Assembly (NCBI GenBank): GCA_965243605.1
Contig: CBDEVQ010000036.1
Location: forward strand, 1 to 37,398
From: JBMYYR01 sp965243605
Lineage (GTDB): Bacteria > Bacteroidota > Bacteroidia > Flavobacteriales > CAJXXR01
DNA length: 37,398 bases
Direction: 5' to 3'
Of the stretch, positions 7,911-16,327 are shown piece after piece. How positions within the stretch are numbered: position 1 is the first letter of the stretch; each line of letters opens with the position of its first letter. Both the position numbers and the translations under genes were made by a program. Below the pieces are notes generated by a model. It saw nothing but the letters and a program-made list of their open reading frames with translations, had not been told where the DNA came from and did no database searches.

Positions 7911-9341
7911 ATGAGAATTAAAATAGGATTTATAGCCTTGTTTTGGATATTATTGATGCCATTTACTGGGGTGGCTCAAGAAATAGAATACATTGTAAAA
8001 CACGATTTAGGAAAGCGTCCTATTTGGAGTTCTACTACTATTTTTGACGAACCCACTCAACAAATGTTTCTTTTCTTATTTGATGTATCAAATACCTATT
8101 TGTATATCTTGGATGAGCATGGAGAAATGGTTAATAAATATCAATTTTCTGAGAATGACTTAAGAGAAAATGAAATTCAATCTTTTGCTTTAGCCGGTGA
8201 TGATTTGACTATTATTTCATCTTATGTTAACGCTACTTATCGTACGTATATTAATCTAAAAATGGGTACGATCAGAACAGAAGAACTCAAAAGTCAACGA
8301 TCGGAATTAGTGCATTTAAGTTGGTATAGATTTAATGGGAAGTGTATTGAATTAAGTGCTTATGAAAATAAGAATGCATTCTTAATTCGTACAGTAGATG
8401 CTATAGGAAATACATCAGAAAAGGAAATAGACTTGGAAGACAAAATATTCTTATTGCAAAAAGATAAAAAACGTATTGATCAGGTTAATAAAACGATAAT
8501 TTCCCAAAGAAGACCATCTAATGTATTATGTAATAGTGTACCATTAAAAATCTATAAAAAGAATAGTCATTTTGTCTTAACTTACGATGTAAGGAACGAA
8601 ACCCGATTTTTAGATATAGATCTCAATACATTAGACTATCATTATAAAACCTATCCTAATAATTGGCGTACATCTAATCCAAAATATAAGGTTGTTAGTA
8701 ATTCATTTATTTTAGACGATTGCTTATTCCAAATAAAATCTTCTGATACTAAACTCGTTGTTGACCTTAAAGACTTAGAAAAAGATTCGCTTATGGCAAC
8801 ATATAACATAAGCTATGATGAATATTCAATGTTATATGACTCAGATGTAAATCAATTCGGAGGCGAACAAATAGCTACAAATAAATTGATAAAACTGGCA
8901 AAGAATCCTATCGTTGTAAAAACGATTACAAAAGGAGATATTGGTATTTCTGCCCAAAGAACTAACGAGGGGTATCAAGTTCAGTTTGGTGGAGTTTCTA
9001 ATTTAAGGATTGTTAAGAGCCGAAAATTAGTTTTTGGAGAAGGTTTAATAAATTTTGATAATATTATTAATACATTAAATTTAAACACATTAAATGTACT
9101 AAGCTTAGACTATTCAAAGAATCGTGTAACTCAAATTTCTTGTTTATTAAATAATAATTATGAACAAAAACCTGGAAATACCTTAAATACTGTGTTTGAT
9201 GAATTGGCATTATATAACGCAGAAAGTAAAAGAAATGAAGCCGTCTCTTTAACTTTACGTAGAAACGAGGTGCTTTACGGGTATTACTTAGAATATTCTT
9301 CAGAATATATCATCAAAAAATTTATAAATACAGCTTTTTAG
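7911..9341 (+). CDS. Secreted hypothetical protein
   Basis: 476 aa from the ATG at 7911, chosen because it places a clear signal peptide at the N-terminus (MRIKIGFIALFWILL..., cleavage after GVAQ). The frame stays open back to about 7836, but that would bury the signal sequence and start upstream of the promoter-like box. The mature part has many short beta-strand-like segments (YLYILDEHGEMVNKYQF) that could form a propeller-like fold, but no repeat is regular enough to prove it. No sorting domain or catalytic motif is seen. It is divergent from sbcC across 98 bp and followed by pdhB, which has its own promoter. Function unknown. Confidence 0.75.
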   Translation: MRIKIGFIALFWILLMPFTGVAQEIEYIVKHDLGKRPIWSSTTIFDEPTQQMFLFLFDVSNTYLYILDEHGEMVNKYQFSENDLRENEIQSFALAGDDLTIISSYVNATYRTYINLKMGTIRTEELKSQRSELVHLSWYRFNGKCIELSAYENKNAFLIRTVDAIGNTSEKEIDLEDKIFLLQKDKKRIDQVNKTIISQRRPSNVLCNSVPLKIYKKNSHFVLTYDVRNETRFLDIDLNTLDYHYKTYPNNWRTSNPKYKVVSNSFILDDCLFQIKSSDTKLVVDLKDLEKDSLMATYNISYDEYSMLYDSDVNQFGGEQIATNKLIKLAKNPIVVKTITKGDIGISAQRTNEGYQVQFGGVSNLRIVKSRKLVFGEGLINFDNIINTLNLNTLNVLSLDYSKNRVTQISCLLNNNYEQKPGNTLNTVFDELALYNAESKRNEAVSLTLRRNEVLYGYYLEYSSEYIIKKFINTAF

Positions 9342-9388
9342 ACTTTAGTTTTTAATATTTATTGCATGGTGAATGTATTTTGTGCATT

Positions 9389-9422
9389 TTTGTATTCCAT
9401 ATCCAAAATTTACTTATTTTTG
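9389..9422 (+). promoter_or_regulatory. Promoter for pdhB
   Basis: TTTG at 9389-9392, a 22-bp spacer and TATTTTTG at 9415-9422 fit the Bacteroidota -33/-7 consensus. The predicted start near 9429 leaves a leader of about 35 nt before ATG 9463. Confidence 0.5.
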
Positions 9423-9462
9423 GATGTTTTTAAATTTAGAACAGAACGTTACAAGATAAGAT

Positions 9463-10443
9463 ATGAGAACCATTCAGTTTAGAGAGGCTATTGCTGAGGC
9501 AATGTCCGAAGAAATGAGAAATGATGACAAAATCTTCTTAATGGGTGAAGAGGTTGCAGAATATAACGGAGCATACAAAGCAAGTAAAGGTATGCTTGAT
9601 GAATTCGGACCCAAACGTGTAATCGATACGCCCATTGCAGAATTAGGTTTTACAGGTATTGCCACTGGAGCTGCAATGAATGGATTACGTCCTATTGTTG
9701 AGTTTATGACATTTAACTTTTCTTTAGTTGCTATTGATCAAATTATCAACTCTGCAGCAAAAATGTATCAAATGTCTGGTGGTCAATTTAATGTACCGAT
9801 CGTATTTAGAGGACCTTCAGCATCTGCTGGTCAATTAGGAGCTCAGCATTCTCAAGCTTTTGAAAATTGGTATGCAAATTGTCCTGGATTAAAGGTTGTT
9901 GTACCTTCTAATCCTTATGATGCAAAAGGATTACTTAAAGCGGCCATTAGAGATAATGACCCAGTATGTTTCTTTGAATCGGAACAAATGTATGGTGATG
10001 TTGGTGAAGTACCAGAAGGAGAATATATTATTCCTTTAGGTGTAGCTGATATTAAAAAAGCTGGAGATCATGTTACATTAGTAACATTTGGTAAAATTAC
10101 TAAAGTAGCATTAGAGGCTGCTAATGTATTGGAAACTGAAGGTATTAACGTTGAAGTTATCGATTTAAGATCTATCCGTCCTTTAGATATTAATACTGTA
10201 TTAGATTCTGTTAAGAAAACAAATCGTTTAGTAATTTTAGAGGAATCTTGGCCTTTTGCTTCTATTGCAACAGAAATTATTGCTCAAGTTCAAGAAACCG
10301 CTTTTGATTACTTAGATGCACCTATTAGACGAATAAATACGAAAGATGTACCAATGGCATATGCACCAACATTAGTAGAAGAGTTTTTACCTAATGCAGG
10401 TGAAGTTGCTTCTGCAATTAAAGATGTAATGTACGTGAAATAA
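9463..10443 (+). CDS. pdhB: Pyruvate dehydrogenase E1 component, beta subunit
   Basis: 326-aa E1-beta subunit of a thiamine-diphosphate-dependent 2-oxoacid dehydrogenase, which with E1-alpha converts pyruvate to acetyl-CoA in the cytoplasm. Visible hallmarks are the N-terminal AIAEAMSEEMRNDDKIFLMG, the GEEVAEYNGAYK segment, RVIDTPIAE, FNFSLVAIDQIINSAAK, and the C-terminal transketolase-type domain with VIDLRSIRPLD. The N-terminus and length match typical PdhB. The gene is monocistronic here, with its own promoter and a strong terminator. The alpha subunit and E2 are not in the window. Branched-chain E1-beta is related, but the GAYKASKG sequence favours the pyruvate enzyme. Confidence 0.93.
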   Translation: MRTIQFREAIAEAMSEEMRNDDKIFLMGEEVAEYNGAYKASKGMLDEFGPKRVIDTPIAELGFTGIATGAAMNGLRPIVEFMTFNFSLVAIDQIINSAAKMYQMSGGQFNVPIVFRGPSASAGQLGAQHSQAFENWYANCPGLKVVVPSNPYDAKGLLKAAIRDNDPVCFFESEQMYGDVGEVPEGEYIIPLGVADIKKAGDHVTLVTFGKITKVALEAANVLETEGINVEVIDLRSIRPLDINTVLDSVKKTNRLVILEESWPFASIATEIIAQVQETAFDYLDAPIRRINTKDVPMAYAPTLVEEFLPNAGEVASAIKDVMYVK

Positions 10444-10467
10444 GTATTATTAGATATACTATATTAG

Positions 10468-10503
10468 AAGAGTCTTAAGGTTTCCTTAAGACTCTTTTTT
10501 TTT
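10468..10503 (+). terminator. Rho-independent terminator of pdhB
   Basis: Stem AAGAGTCTTAAGG (10468-10480), TTT loop, complementary arm 10484-10496, then a T run to about 10503. It begins 25 bp after the pdhB stop. Confidence 0.92.
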
Positions 10504-10655
10504 GCCTATTACTTGTTGTTATATTATGGTATATATCTAATATGTACATAATGTATAGATGAAATGAAATTTATAGACGTTAAATATTAGTGCTGCTTAA
10601 AATCTTTTTTTATAATTTTACAATATTATTTATTATTATAGGTGCTTGATAATAA

Positions 10656-12599
10656 ATGCCTAATAAATATCATGTAATGCATTATAGATATCTTTTTATT
10701 TTTTTTATTACACTACTAACATCATTTAATGGTAATAGTGCAATAACTTATAATTCTAACGAGATTATTGTTTCGGGTACAGAAACGGGGTCTAGTTTAC
10801 GTACTTGGTTAAATACATATAGTTGGCTGGCTACAGTTACCAATAATGATATTACGTTTAATAGAGATCTGAAAATTGCGGCTAATGCCAATTTTTCAGA
10901 TGAAAATGCAGTATATCATTTTCCTTTTAGTTATAGATATGAGCCACAGAGTAATTGTATGGTTACCCTAACCGATGTTACTATTCATTATTCAGGTAAC
11001 GAAAAAAGCCATTCCTTTAATAGTGCATATAATGCGAATTTTACGAGAGTAAGTTATTTACAAGGGGTAACAAGTGGACGTTCAGATTTTTTTAATAATG
11101 GGAATTATTCATTTAATATGTCTAATGTATCATTTGTAAGTTACGGTAGTTCAGATTTCTTACATTTCCAGACTCCAGATACATTATATAATATTACCAT
11201 CGTAAATAAGCAAGGTGGATTAAATTTTGAACCAGGAGCTGTAAACTCTGGCGAAACGGAAGTCATTTATAATTTAACGTTGGATGATGTAACGAGTATT
11301 ATTGGAGGGTCATCTTCGCAGGGAGACTTTAAAGTATATAATTTGGATTGGAATGCTACCAATTGGAATTTTTCCCAAAGATCTGTTGATTTTCATATTG
11401 TAAACCCAATAAAGCCTGCCGGATGGAGCTCTTATTCAGGGTCTTTTTCTAGAACAAAGGAATACTATACTCATAATGTTAAATTAGTAAATACTGATGG
11501 AGATGCCGTTAATAATACTAAAGTGTTATTATTAAATAATTACGATTATCAAAATCTACCGAGTTATGACTCAGAATATGATCAGACAACAAATAGTCTA
11601 GGGCTAATAGAGCAACAAGAAATATTGAAAATAAATAATAGTTTATCTTCATCATTAAGAAATAGAGGTGATTTTACCCTAGTTATTGCTGACTATAATA
11701 AGAAGTATCAAACTCAAAGTAGAGCTTTTACAGAACCTGTGTCGGATATTCTTTTAGTAGATACTGATCCTTATATTACGAATACAAATAGTGCAGCTGT
11801 TGCTTCATATTCAGGAATTACAATAGATCATACCTTAAAGCAAATAACATTAAGTCAATCTCACAGTTTGTGTGAATTATATGATTTTATTAAATACGAT
11901 AAGGTTGCTAATAATATTGGATTTCCAGATTTAGATAATTTACTGGTTAGTATTATTAACCAACAGTTTTACATCTCAGACTATAAACTTGTTTTAAATT
12001 CAGGCTCTAGTTTAACAGGGTGTGATAAGTTTAATTATATAAAATCTGATGTTGTTTCGGATATAGGAACAATAGATGATTTGGAAATTGCACTTGAAGA
12101 TCCCAATGGGCTTTATAAGATGATTCAACTTACGAATATACAATCTGGAGATGTATTGGTGAAAGATAATATTTCTAACGATACACTGTATTATGCTTCG
12201 GGTTATACAGGAGATCTAAATATAGTAAGCCAATCATCAAGTGCGGATGTTGCAGTTATGGTATCTAGAACCAATTATAGCAATTGGATTGTAGGTTTAG
12301 ATTTAAGTCAGAATATTCCAGTTTATAGCTTTGAGGTTAATCAAATTGAAGGTTTCGTATTACCAGGGTTAGCCACATCTAATTTACAAGAAGAAGAGAT
12401 TTATTTATTGCAAAAAATACTACTAAAATCATCCGCAATATTTAAGGCTAAACAAGGCGTAAGTTTACCTCAGGATAGTATTGTGATATCTACGGTGTCT
12501 CCAATAGTTACGGATTATCCAACACAAGAAAAACAAGAAGAGTCTTTAACGTTATTAAAGCGAATATTAGCTAAAGTAACAGCTATTAGTAAAGATTAA
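10656..12599 (+). CDS. Secreted hypothetical protein with duplicated C-terminal helix
   Basis: 647 aa from ATG 10656. A second ATG at 10677 (MHYRYLFIFFITLL...) would give a tighter signal peptide, cleaved near NGNSA, and may be the real start. The sequence is rich in N, S, T and Y with short strands (NGNYSFNMSNVSFVSYGSSD), compatible with a beta-helix or adhesin-like surface protein. Near the end a helical motif occurs twice: QEEEIYLLQKILLKSSAIFK at 578-597 and KQEESLTLLKRILAKVTAIS at 626-645. No T9SS sorting domain is visible. It is flanked by the pdhB terminator and its own 25-bp terminator, so it is a single-gene unit. Function unknown. Confidence 0.72.
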   Translation: MPNKYHVMHYRYLFIFFITLLTSFNGNSAITYNSNEIIVSGTETGSSLRTWLNTYSWLATVTNNDITFNRDLKIAANANFSDENAVYHFPFSYRYEPQSNCMVTLTDVTIHYSGNEKSHSFNSAYNANFTRVSYLQGVTSGRSDFFNNGNYSFNMSNVSFVSYGSSDFLHFQTPDTLYNITIVNKQGGLNFEPGAVNSGETEVIYNLTLDDVTSIIGGSSSQGDFKVYNLDWNATNWNFSQRSVDFHIVNPIKPAGWSSYSGSFSRTKEYYTHNVKLVNTDGDAVNNTKVLLLNNYDYQNLPSYDSEYDQTTNSLGLIEQQEILKINNSLSSSLRNRGDFTLVIADYNKKYQTQSRAFTEPVSDILLVDTDPYITNTNSAAVASYSGITIDHTLKQITLSQSHSLCELYDFIKYDKVANNIGFPDLDNLLVSIINQQFYISDYKLVLNSGSSLTGCDKFNYIKSDVVSDIGTIDDLEIALEDPNGLYKMIQLTNIQSGDVLVKDNISNDTLYYASGYTGDLNIVSQSSSADVAVMVSRTNYSNWIVGLDLSQNIPVYSFEVNQIEGFVLPGLATSNLQEEEIYLLQKILLKSSAIFKAKQGVSLPQDSIVISTVSPIVTDYPTQEKQEESLTLLKRILAKVTAISKD

Positions 12600-12602
12600 A
12601 AT

Positions 12603-12658
12603 ATATTATTTCATAAAAAAAGCCATCTGTTATGATGGCTTTTTTTATGAAATAATAT
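12603..12658. terminator. Bidirectional terminator with 25-bp stem
   Basis: Arms 12603-12627 and 12634-12658 are perfectly complementary around the 6-nt loop TGTTAT. The core GCCATC is preceded by A7 and followed by T7, so it can end transcripts from both sides. It lies between the convergent genes ending at 12599 (+) and 12658 (-). Confidence 0.92.
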
Positions 12659-13596
12659 TAATGTTCAAAAACATAATACCCTTTATTAGGTATCTTAATC
12701 TCGTATCTTTTTCTGCTTTTATCGGCTAAGAAGTTATCTCTAAGCCAAGGATTATGAATTTTAAGTACTTTATAATTAATACCGAAATCATGTGCAAATT
12801 GTCCTAAATTGTTAATGGTTGTATCTACAGCAATAGTACGTGTAGGAACCATTTGGTATTTATCTTTATCTCGAACTTGGAATCCAAATTCTTCTGGACT
12901 TTCTAAAATTAATTTTAATGCGGCTAGTCTATATACATAGCGTCCTGTTTCTGTATTAAGAAGTAAGTCTAAGTAATGTTTAGAAGATTGTCTTGCTTGT
13001 TGTTTCTTAATACCTGTAATACCCATGTTATATGATGCTGCAATCGTTAACCAATCTGGGTTACCTAGGTCTTCCTTTGCTTTAAGGAGATACTTACAAG
13101 CAGCTTCAGTTGCTTTTTCTAAATGATAGCGTTCATCAACTGTTTCCGTAACCTCTAGTTTGTATTCTTTAGCTGTGGCTTTCATAATTTGCCAAATACC
13201 TTTAGCACCTGCAGGTGATGTAATATTTTGAAGTCCACTTTCCGCAACGGCTAAATATTTAAAATCGTCTGGGATACCATGTTTAGCCAAAATAGGCTCT
13301 ATGATTGGGAAATATTTATTGGCACGCTTAATTAATAAGATCGTATTGGACTGCCAATATGTATTTACGTGAATCTCTCGATCTAACTTTTCATATATGT
13401 CTGGATCATTTAATGGAATACTTTCTCCAGCAAAGCTTAATTTTTCAGGCTTGTTTAGAGCAAATATTTTATATGAATCGTGAAAACTATGTTGATTTTG
13501 GTCGTCTGAAGAACCTTCTTTATTGGCTTGTATAGAAAAGACAATTGTACTGGTAATTAATGCTGTACCAAATATGGTTAGAATACGATTTTTCAT
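12658..13596 (-). CDS. Lytic transglycosylase (MltD-like, SLT domain)
   Basis: 312-aa periplasmic or envelope-anchored murein hydrolase that cleaves the MurNAc-GlcNAc bond to 1,6-anhydro products. An N-terminal hydrophobic segment (residues 4-24, ILTIFGTALITSTIVFSIQA) is the signal or anchor. The SLT core contains AVAESGLQN with the predicted catalytic Glu119, then SPAGAKGIWQIM and the later AASYNMG motif. The C-terminal 60 residues (NNLGQFAHDFGINYKVLKIH...YEIKIP) look like a degenerate LysM-type wall-binding unit, as in MltD proteins of Bacteroidota. It is the last gene of a minus-strand operon, 12 bp after the acyltransferase stop. The product class is clear; the exact subfamily is inferred. 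Confidence 0.88.
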   Translation of the reverse strand: MKNRILTIFGTALITSTIVFSIQANKEGSSDDQNQHSFHDSYKIFALNKPEKLSFAGESIPLNDPDIYEKLDREIHVNTYWQSNTILLIKRANKYFPIIEPILAKHGIPDDFKYLAVAESGLQNITSPAGAKGIWQIMKATAKEYKLEVTETVDERYHLEKATEAACKYLLKAKEDLGNPDWLTIAASYNMGITGIKKQQARQSSKHYLDLLLNTETGRYVYRLAALKLILESPEEFGFQVRDKDKYQMVPTRTIAVDTTINNLGQFAHDFGINYKVLKIHNPWLRDNFLADKSRKRYEIKIPNKGYYVFEH

Positions 13597-13608
13597 GTTT
13601 AGAGGATT

Positions 13609-14166
13609 TTAAAATATTTTGGGGTTATATTGATCTGGATACTTACCTTTAAATTTACTATAAAAGTTTTGAATATGAGTCATGTCTTTTTCAAAATCTC
13701 CAGTTGGATAGTATACTTCGCTAAAACCGAATTCTTTATTGTCATAATCGGCATAAGCCATTAGTATTGGAACATTAGCATCTATGGCAATTCTATAAAA
13801 TCCAGTTTTCCATTTTCGAACTCTAGATCGGCTTCCTTCTGGGGTAATCACTAAGTGAAATTTATCGTTAGCAGTAAAACTTTTAATTAAATTATCAATC
13901 AGGTTAGATTTACGACCTGTACGGTCTACACCAACAGCACCCATACCTTCCATAAACCATTTAAATGGGAATTTTAACCAATCAGATTTTATTAAAAATT
14001 TAAGCTTAAGATTATAAATCCATATCACGCCAATCATTACAATAAAGTCCCAATTTGTTGTATGTGGTGCACCTAAAATAATGGCCTTATTAATATTTAA
14101 TGGTGGATGACCAGAAACTTTCCATCCTATAATTTTAATGATAATTTTTGCTAAACTTCTTTTCAT
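13609..14166 (-). CDS. Acyltransferase of the lysophospholipid/glycerol-phosphate family
   Basis: 185-aa LPLAT-superfamily protein. Block I is GAPHTTNWD, with the HX4D pair His35-Asp40; the acceptor-binding block is ITPEGSRSR around Glu110; and MGAVGVDRTGRKS lies between them. The N-terminus (SLAKIIIKIIGWKV) is weakly hydrophobic, suggesting peripheral membrane association. The family transfers acyl chains to glycerol-phosphate or related lipids; the exact acceptor cannot be told. It is shorter than the PlsC at 17.2-17.9 kb and clearly a different subfamily. Its ATG overlaps the stop of the helicase gene (ATGA at 14163-14166 on the minus strand), indicating translational coupling. Confidence 0.85.
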   Translation of the reverse strand: MKRSLAKIIIKIIGWKVSGHPPLNINKAIILGAPHTTNWDFIVMIGVIWIYNLKLKFLIKSDWLKFPFKWFMEGMGAVGVDRTGRKSNLIDNLIKSFTANDKFHLVITPEGSRSRVRKWKTGFYRIAIDANVPILMAYADYDNKEFGFSEVYYPTGDFEKDMTHIQNFYSKFKGKYPDQYNPKIF

Positions 14167-15587
14167 TCGTCAAAAAACTGTTTGTTAAATCCTATTAAAT
14201 GTATTTTATCACTTGCTCTAGTTAACGCTGTATATAACCACTTATAATCCGATTCATTTATTTGTTCAATATCCCAAAAGGGCTGTTCAACAAAAACTTC
14301 ATTCCATTGTCCACCCTGGGCTTTATGACAAGTTAAAGCATAAGCGAATTTTATTTGGAGAGCATTAAAAAACGGATTTTGTTTTATTCGCTCAAATTTC
14401 TTTCGCTTTGTAGGAACATCTGCATATTCTTCAAGAAGATTATAATATAAAGATCGAGTTTGATCAAATGATAATCCTGCACTTTCAATATGAAGTGTAT
14501 CAATAAATGCCATGGCTGTAAATGAATCCATATTTGGATAATCTACTAACTTTAATTCGAGTTCCACAAAGTTAAAACCATATTCGGAAATATACCTTAT
14601 AATTCGTTCAACTTTTGCCATTTCTCCATTCGCTAAAAAGCCAGCATCAGAATCTTGATCTACCCAAAAATAATTGTTTTTTACAATCATTATCAAATCT
14701 CCACGTTCAATTTCACTTTCTCTACCGAAAAAATGTTGTCTAATTCGTTGATTATACTGATTTGCACGTTTATTAGAACGGCAAATGATAACCGTTTCAT
14801 CCTCTCCATTATTTTGTATAGACGAATCTAAGGCATATTCTAACTCATAACGATCCTCATGTCGAATACAATCCGATTCGTTGGTTTTTAGCTGCGGAAA
14901 AGACCGATCAGCACCATCTGACATAAACTCTCTTATAGAGGTTGCACTCCATAATATATCTGAATTCTCTTTTTGCCTTTTAACATCACTTAAAGTAAAT
15001 GAATCCACTTCTTTCCAAAAACTATGTTGAAGTTCTTCTGGGAGTAAAGCGATACTGAACTCTAGGCCGACAGGAGGCAATTGAGCCGTATCTCCAACTA
15101 AAAGAAGTTTATTTCCAGTACCAGAAAAAACATATTCTATTAAGTCATCTAAAACAGAATTTCCTTTCATACCATCTGAATCTATAGGCTTATTGTGAAT
15201 CATTGAAGATTCATCAACAATATAAATGGTATTTTTAGCTTTATTCGGTTTTCTGTGGAAAGAAGTAAAACCACCACTATCTACTTTGGATTGATAGATG
15301 TGTTTGTGTAAAGTTGATGTATATCGTTTGGTTTTGGATTGTAATACTTTAGCTGCTCTTCCGGTTGGTGCAAGCAGTACAAATTTGTATTTAAAATTTA
15401 AATACGCTTTAGATAATGCACCCAAAATACTTGTTTTACCTGTACCTGCATATCCATTTAATACAAAAATATCCGTCGTATTGTCTTTTAAACTAAAACG
15501 ACTTAGCTTTTTTATTAAATATCCTTGTTCTTCTGTTGGAGAAAAAGATAATTGATCTAGTATGTTGTTTTCGAGATGTTTTCTCAT
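14163..15587 (-). CDS. RecD-like ATP-dependent DNA helicase (SF1B)
   Basis: 474-aa superfamily 1 helicase resembling the RecD/Pif1 group, which moves 5' to 3' on single-stranded DNA. Walker A is GYAGTGKTS at residues 45-53, preceded by the Q-motif-like SPTEEQ. Walker B is IVDESSMI with Asp125-Glu126, motif III is LLVGDTAQLPPVG, and the C-terminal UvrD_C_2-type motifs are FAYALTCHKAQGGQW and YTALTRASDKIHLIG. It lacks the long N-terminal region of full RecD or RecD2, so it is a short stand-alone form common in Bacteroidota. It is the first gene of an operon with an acyltransferase and a lytic transglycosylase. Confidence 0.88.
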   Translation of the reverse strand: MRKHLENNILDQLSFSPTEEQGYLIKKLSRFSLKDNTTDIFVLNGYAGTGKTSILGALSKAYLNFKYKFVLLAPTGRAAKVLQSKTKRYTSTLHKHIYQSKVDSGGFTSFHRKPNKAKNTIYIVDESSMIHNKPIDSDGMKGNSVLDDLIEYVFSGTGNKLLLVGDTAQLPPVGLEFSIALLPEELQHSFWKEVDSFTLSDVKRQKENSDILWSATSIREFMSDGADRSFPQLKTNESDCIRHEDRYELEYALDSSIQNNGEDETVIICRSNKRANQYNQRIRQHFFGRESEIERGDLIMIVKNNYFWVDQDSDAGFLANGEMAKVERIIRYISEYGFNFVELELKLVDYPNMDSFTAMAFIDTLHIESAGLSFDQTRSLYYNLLEEYADVPTKRKKFERIKQNPFFNALQIKFAYALTCHKAQGGQWNEVFVEQPFWDIEQINESDYKWLYTALTRASDKIHLIGFNKQFFDE

Positions 15588-15701
15588 GATTTAAACCTAA
15601 AATACGGATTCTGAAAGGTGAATTAAATATTAATTTTTTAAAAAAATCAGGAATTAATGAACTATTTTTTGTGTTTTACGTTATAACTGTATAAATTTGA
15701 C

Positions 15702-15709
15702 AAGTTCTC
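15702..15709 (+). promoter_or_regulatory. Putative -7 box TAAATTTG
   Basis: A TAnnTTTG match lies 24 bp before ATG 15734. No TTG is at the usual -33 spacing (the nearest, at 15669-15671, is 30 bp away), so support is partial. Confidence 0.35.
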
Positions 15710-15733
15710 AAAACTAAGAAAAATAAAGAAAGG

Positions 15734-16327
15734 ATGAAATACGTTATCAGATTAGTGCTTGCGGCGGCGGCTGTTTTTTTAGGAATGAAATTGTACGATG
15801 ATATTCAGGAGCCAATTATATTCCAAGAGGAAAGTGATAAGAGATATGAAAAAGCTCAGGAGCGTTTAGTACTAATTAAAGATGCACAATTAGCATTTAA
15901 AGAAGGAAATAGACGTTTTGCAAAAAACTTTCCTGAATTAATTGCTCATATTGATACTGCAGATTTCGTTATTACATCTAATAGAGATACGTCATATATT
16001 GTATTTGACAAAGTATATAAAGAGAAAGTAGAAAAGGTGGAAACACTGACAGATACTTTAGGATACGTTTCTATTAAAGATTCAATCTTTGATAAAGGAT
16101 TTGATTTAAATTCTCTTGCAATGGTTCCTGTGAACGAAGTTAAAGGAGCTAAATTTGAATTGAAATCAGGAATGCTTAAGAAAGGAAATAATACAATTCC
16201 AGTAATGGAAGTTAGTATTTCAAAAGATATTCTACTTAATGGTTTAAATGAACGTTTAATTAAGAACGATGGTAAAGATCTTATCTTAGGATCTTTAAAC
16301 GAAGTGAACTTAAATGGAAACTGGTAA
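15734..16327 (+). CDS. Membrane-anchored hypothetical protein
   Basis: 197 aa with a single N-terminal membrane segment (residues about 4-21, VIRLVLAAAAVFLGMKLYDD), then a soluble, presumably periplasmic domain. A predicted helix (DKRYEKAQERLVLIKDAQLA) directly follows the anchor, and the overall plan of an N-terminal hydrophobic helix continuing into an amphipathic helix and then strands is pilin-like, though no prepilin cleavage site is seen. The last 14 bases overlap the start of the next gene, so the two are translationally coupled and probably work together. I do not recognise a named family; a function in an envelope complex is only inferred. Confidence 0.7.
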   Translation: MKYVIRLVLAAAAVFLGMKLYDDIQEPIIFQEESDKRYEKAQERLVLIKDAQLAFKEGNRRFAKNFPELIAHIDTADFVITSNRDTSYIVFDKVYKEKVEKVETLTDTLGYVSIKDSIFDKGFDLNSLAMVPVNEVKGAKFELKSGMLKKGNNTIPVMEVSISKDILLNGLNERLIKNDGKDLILGSLNEVNLNGNW

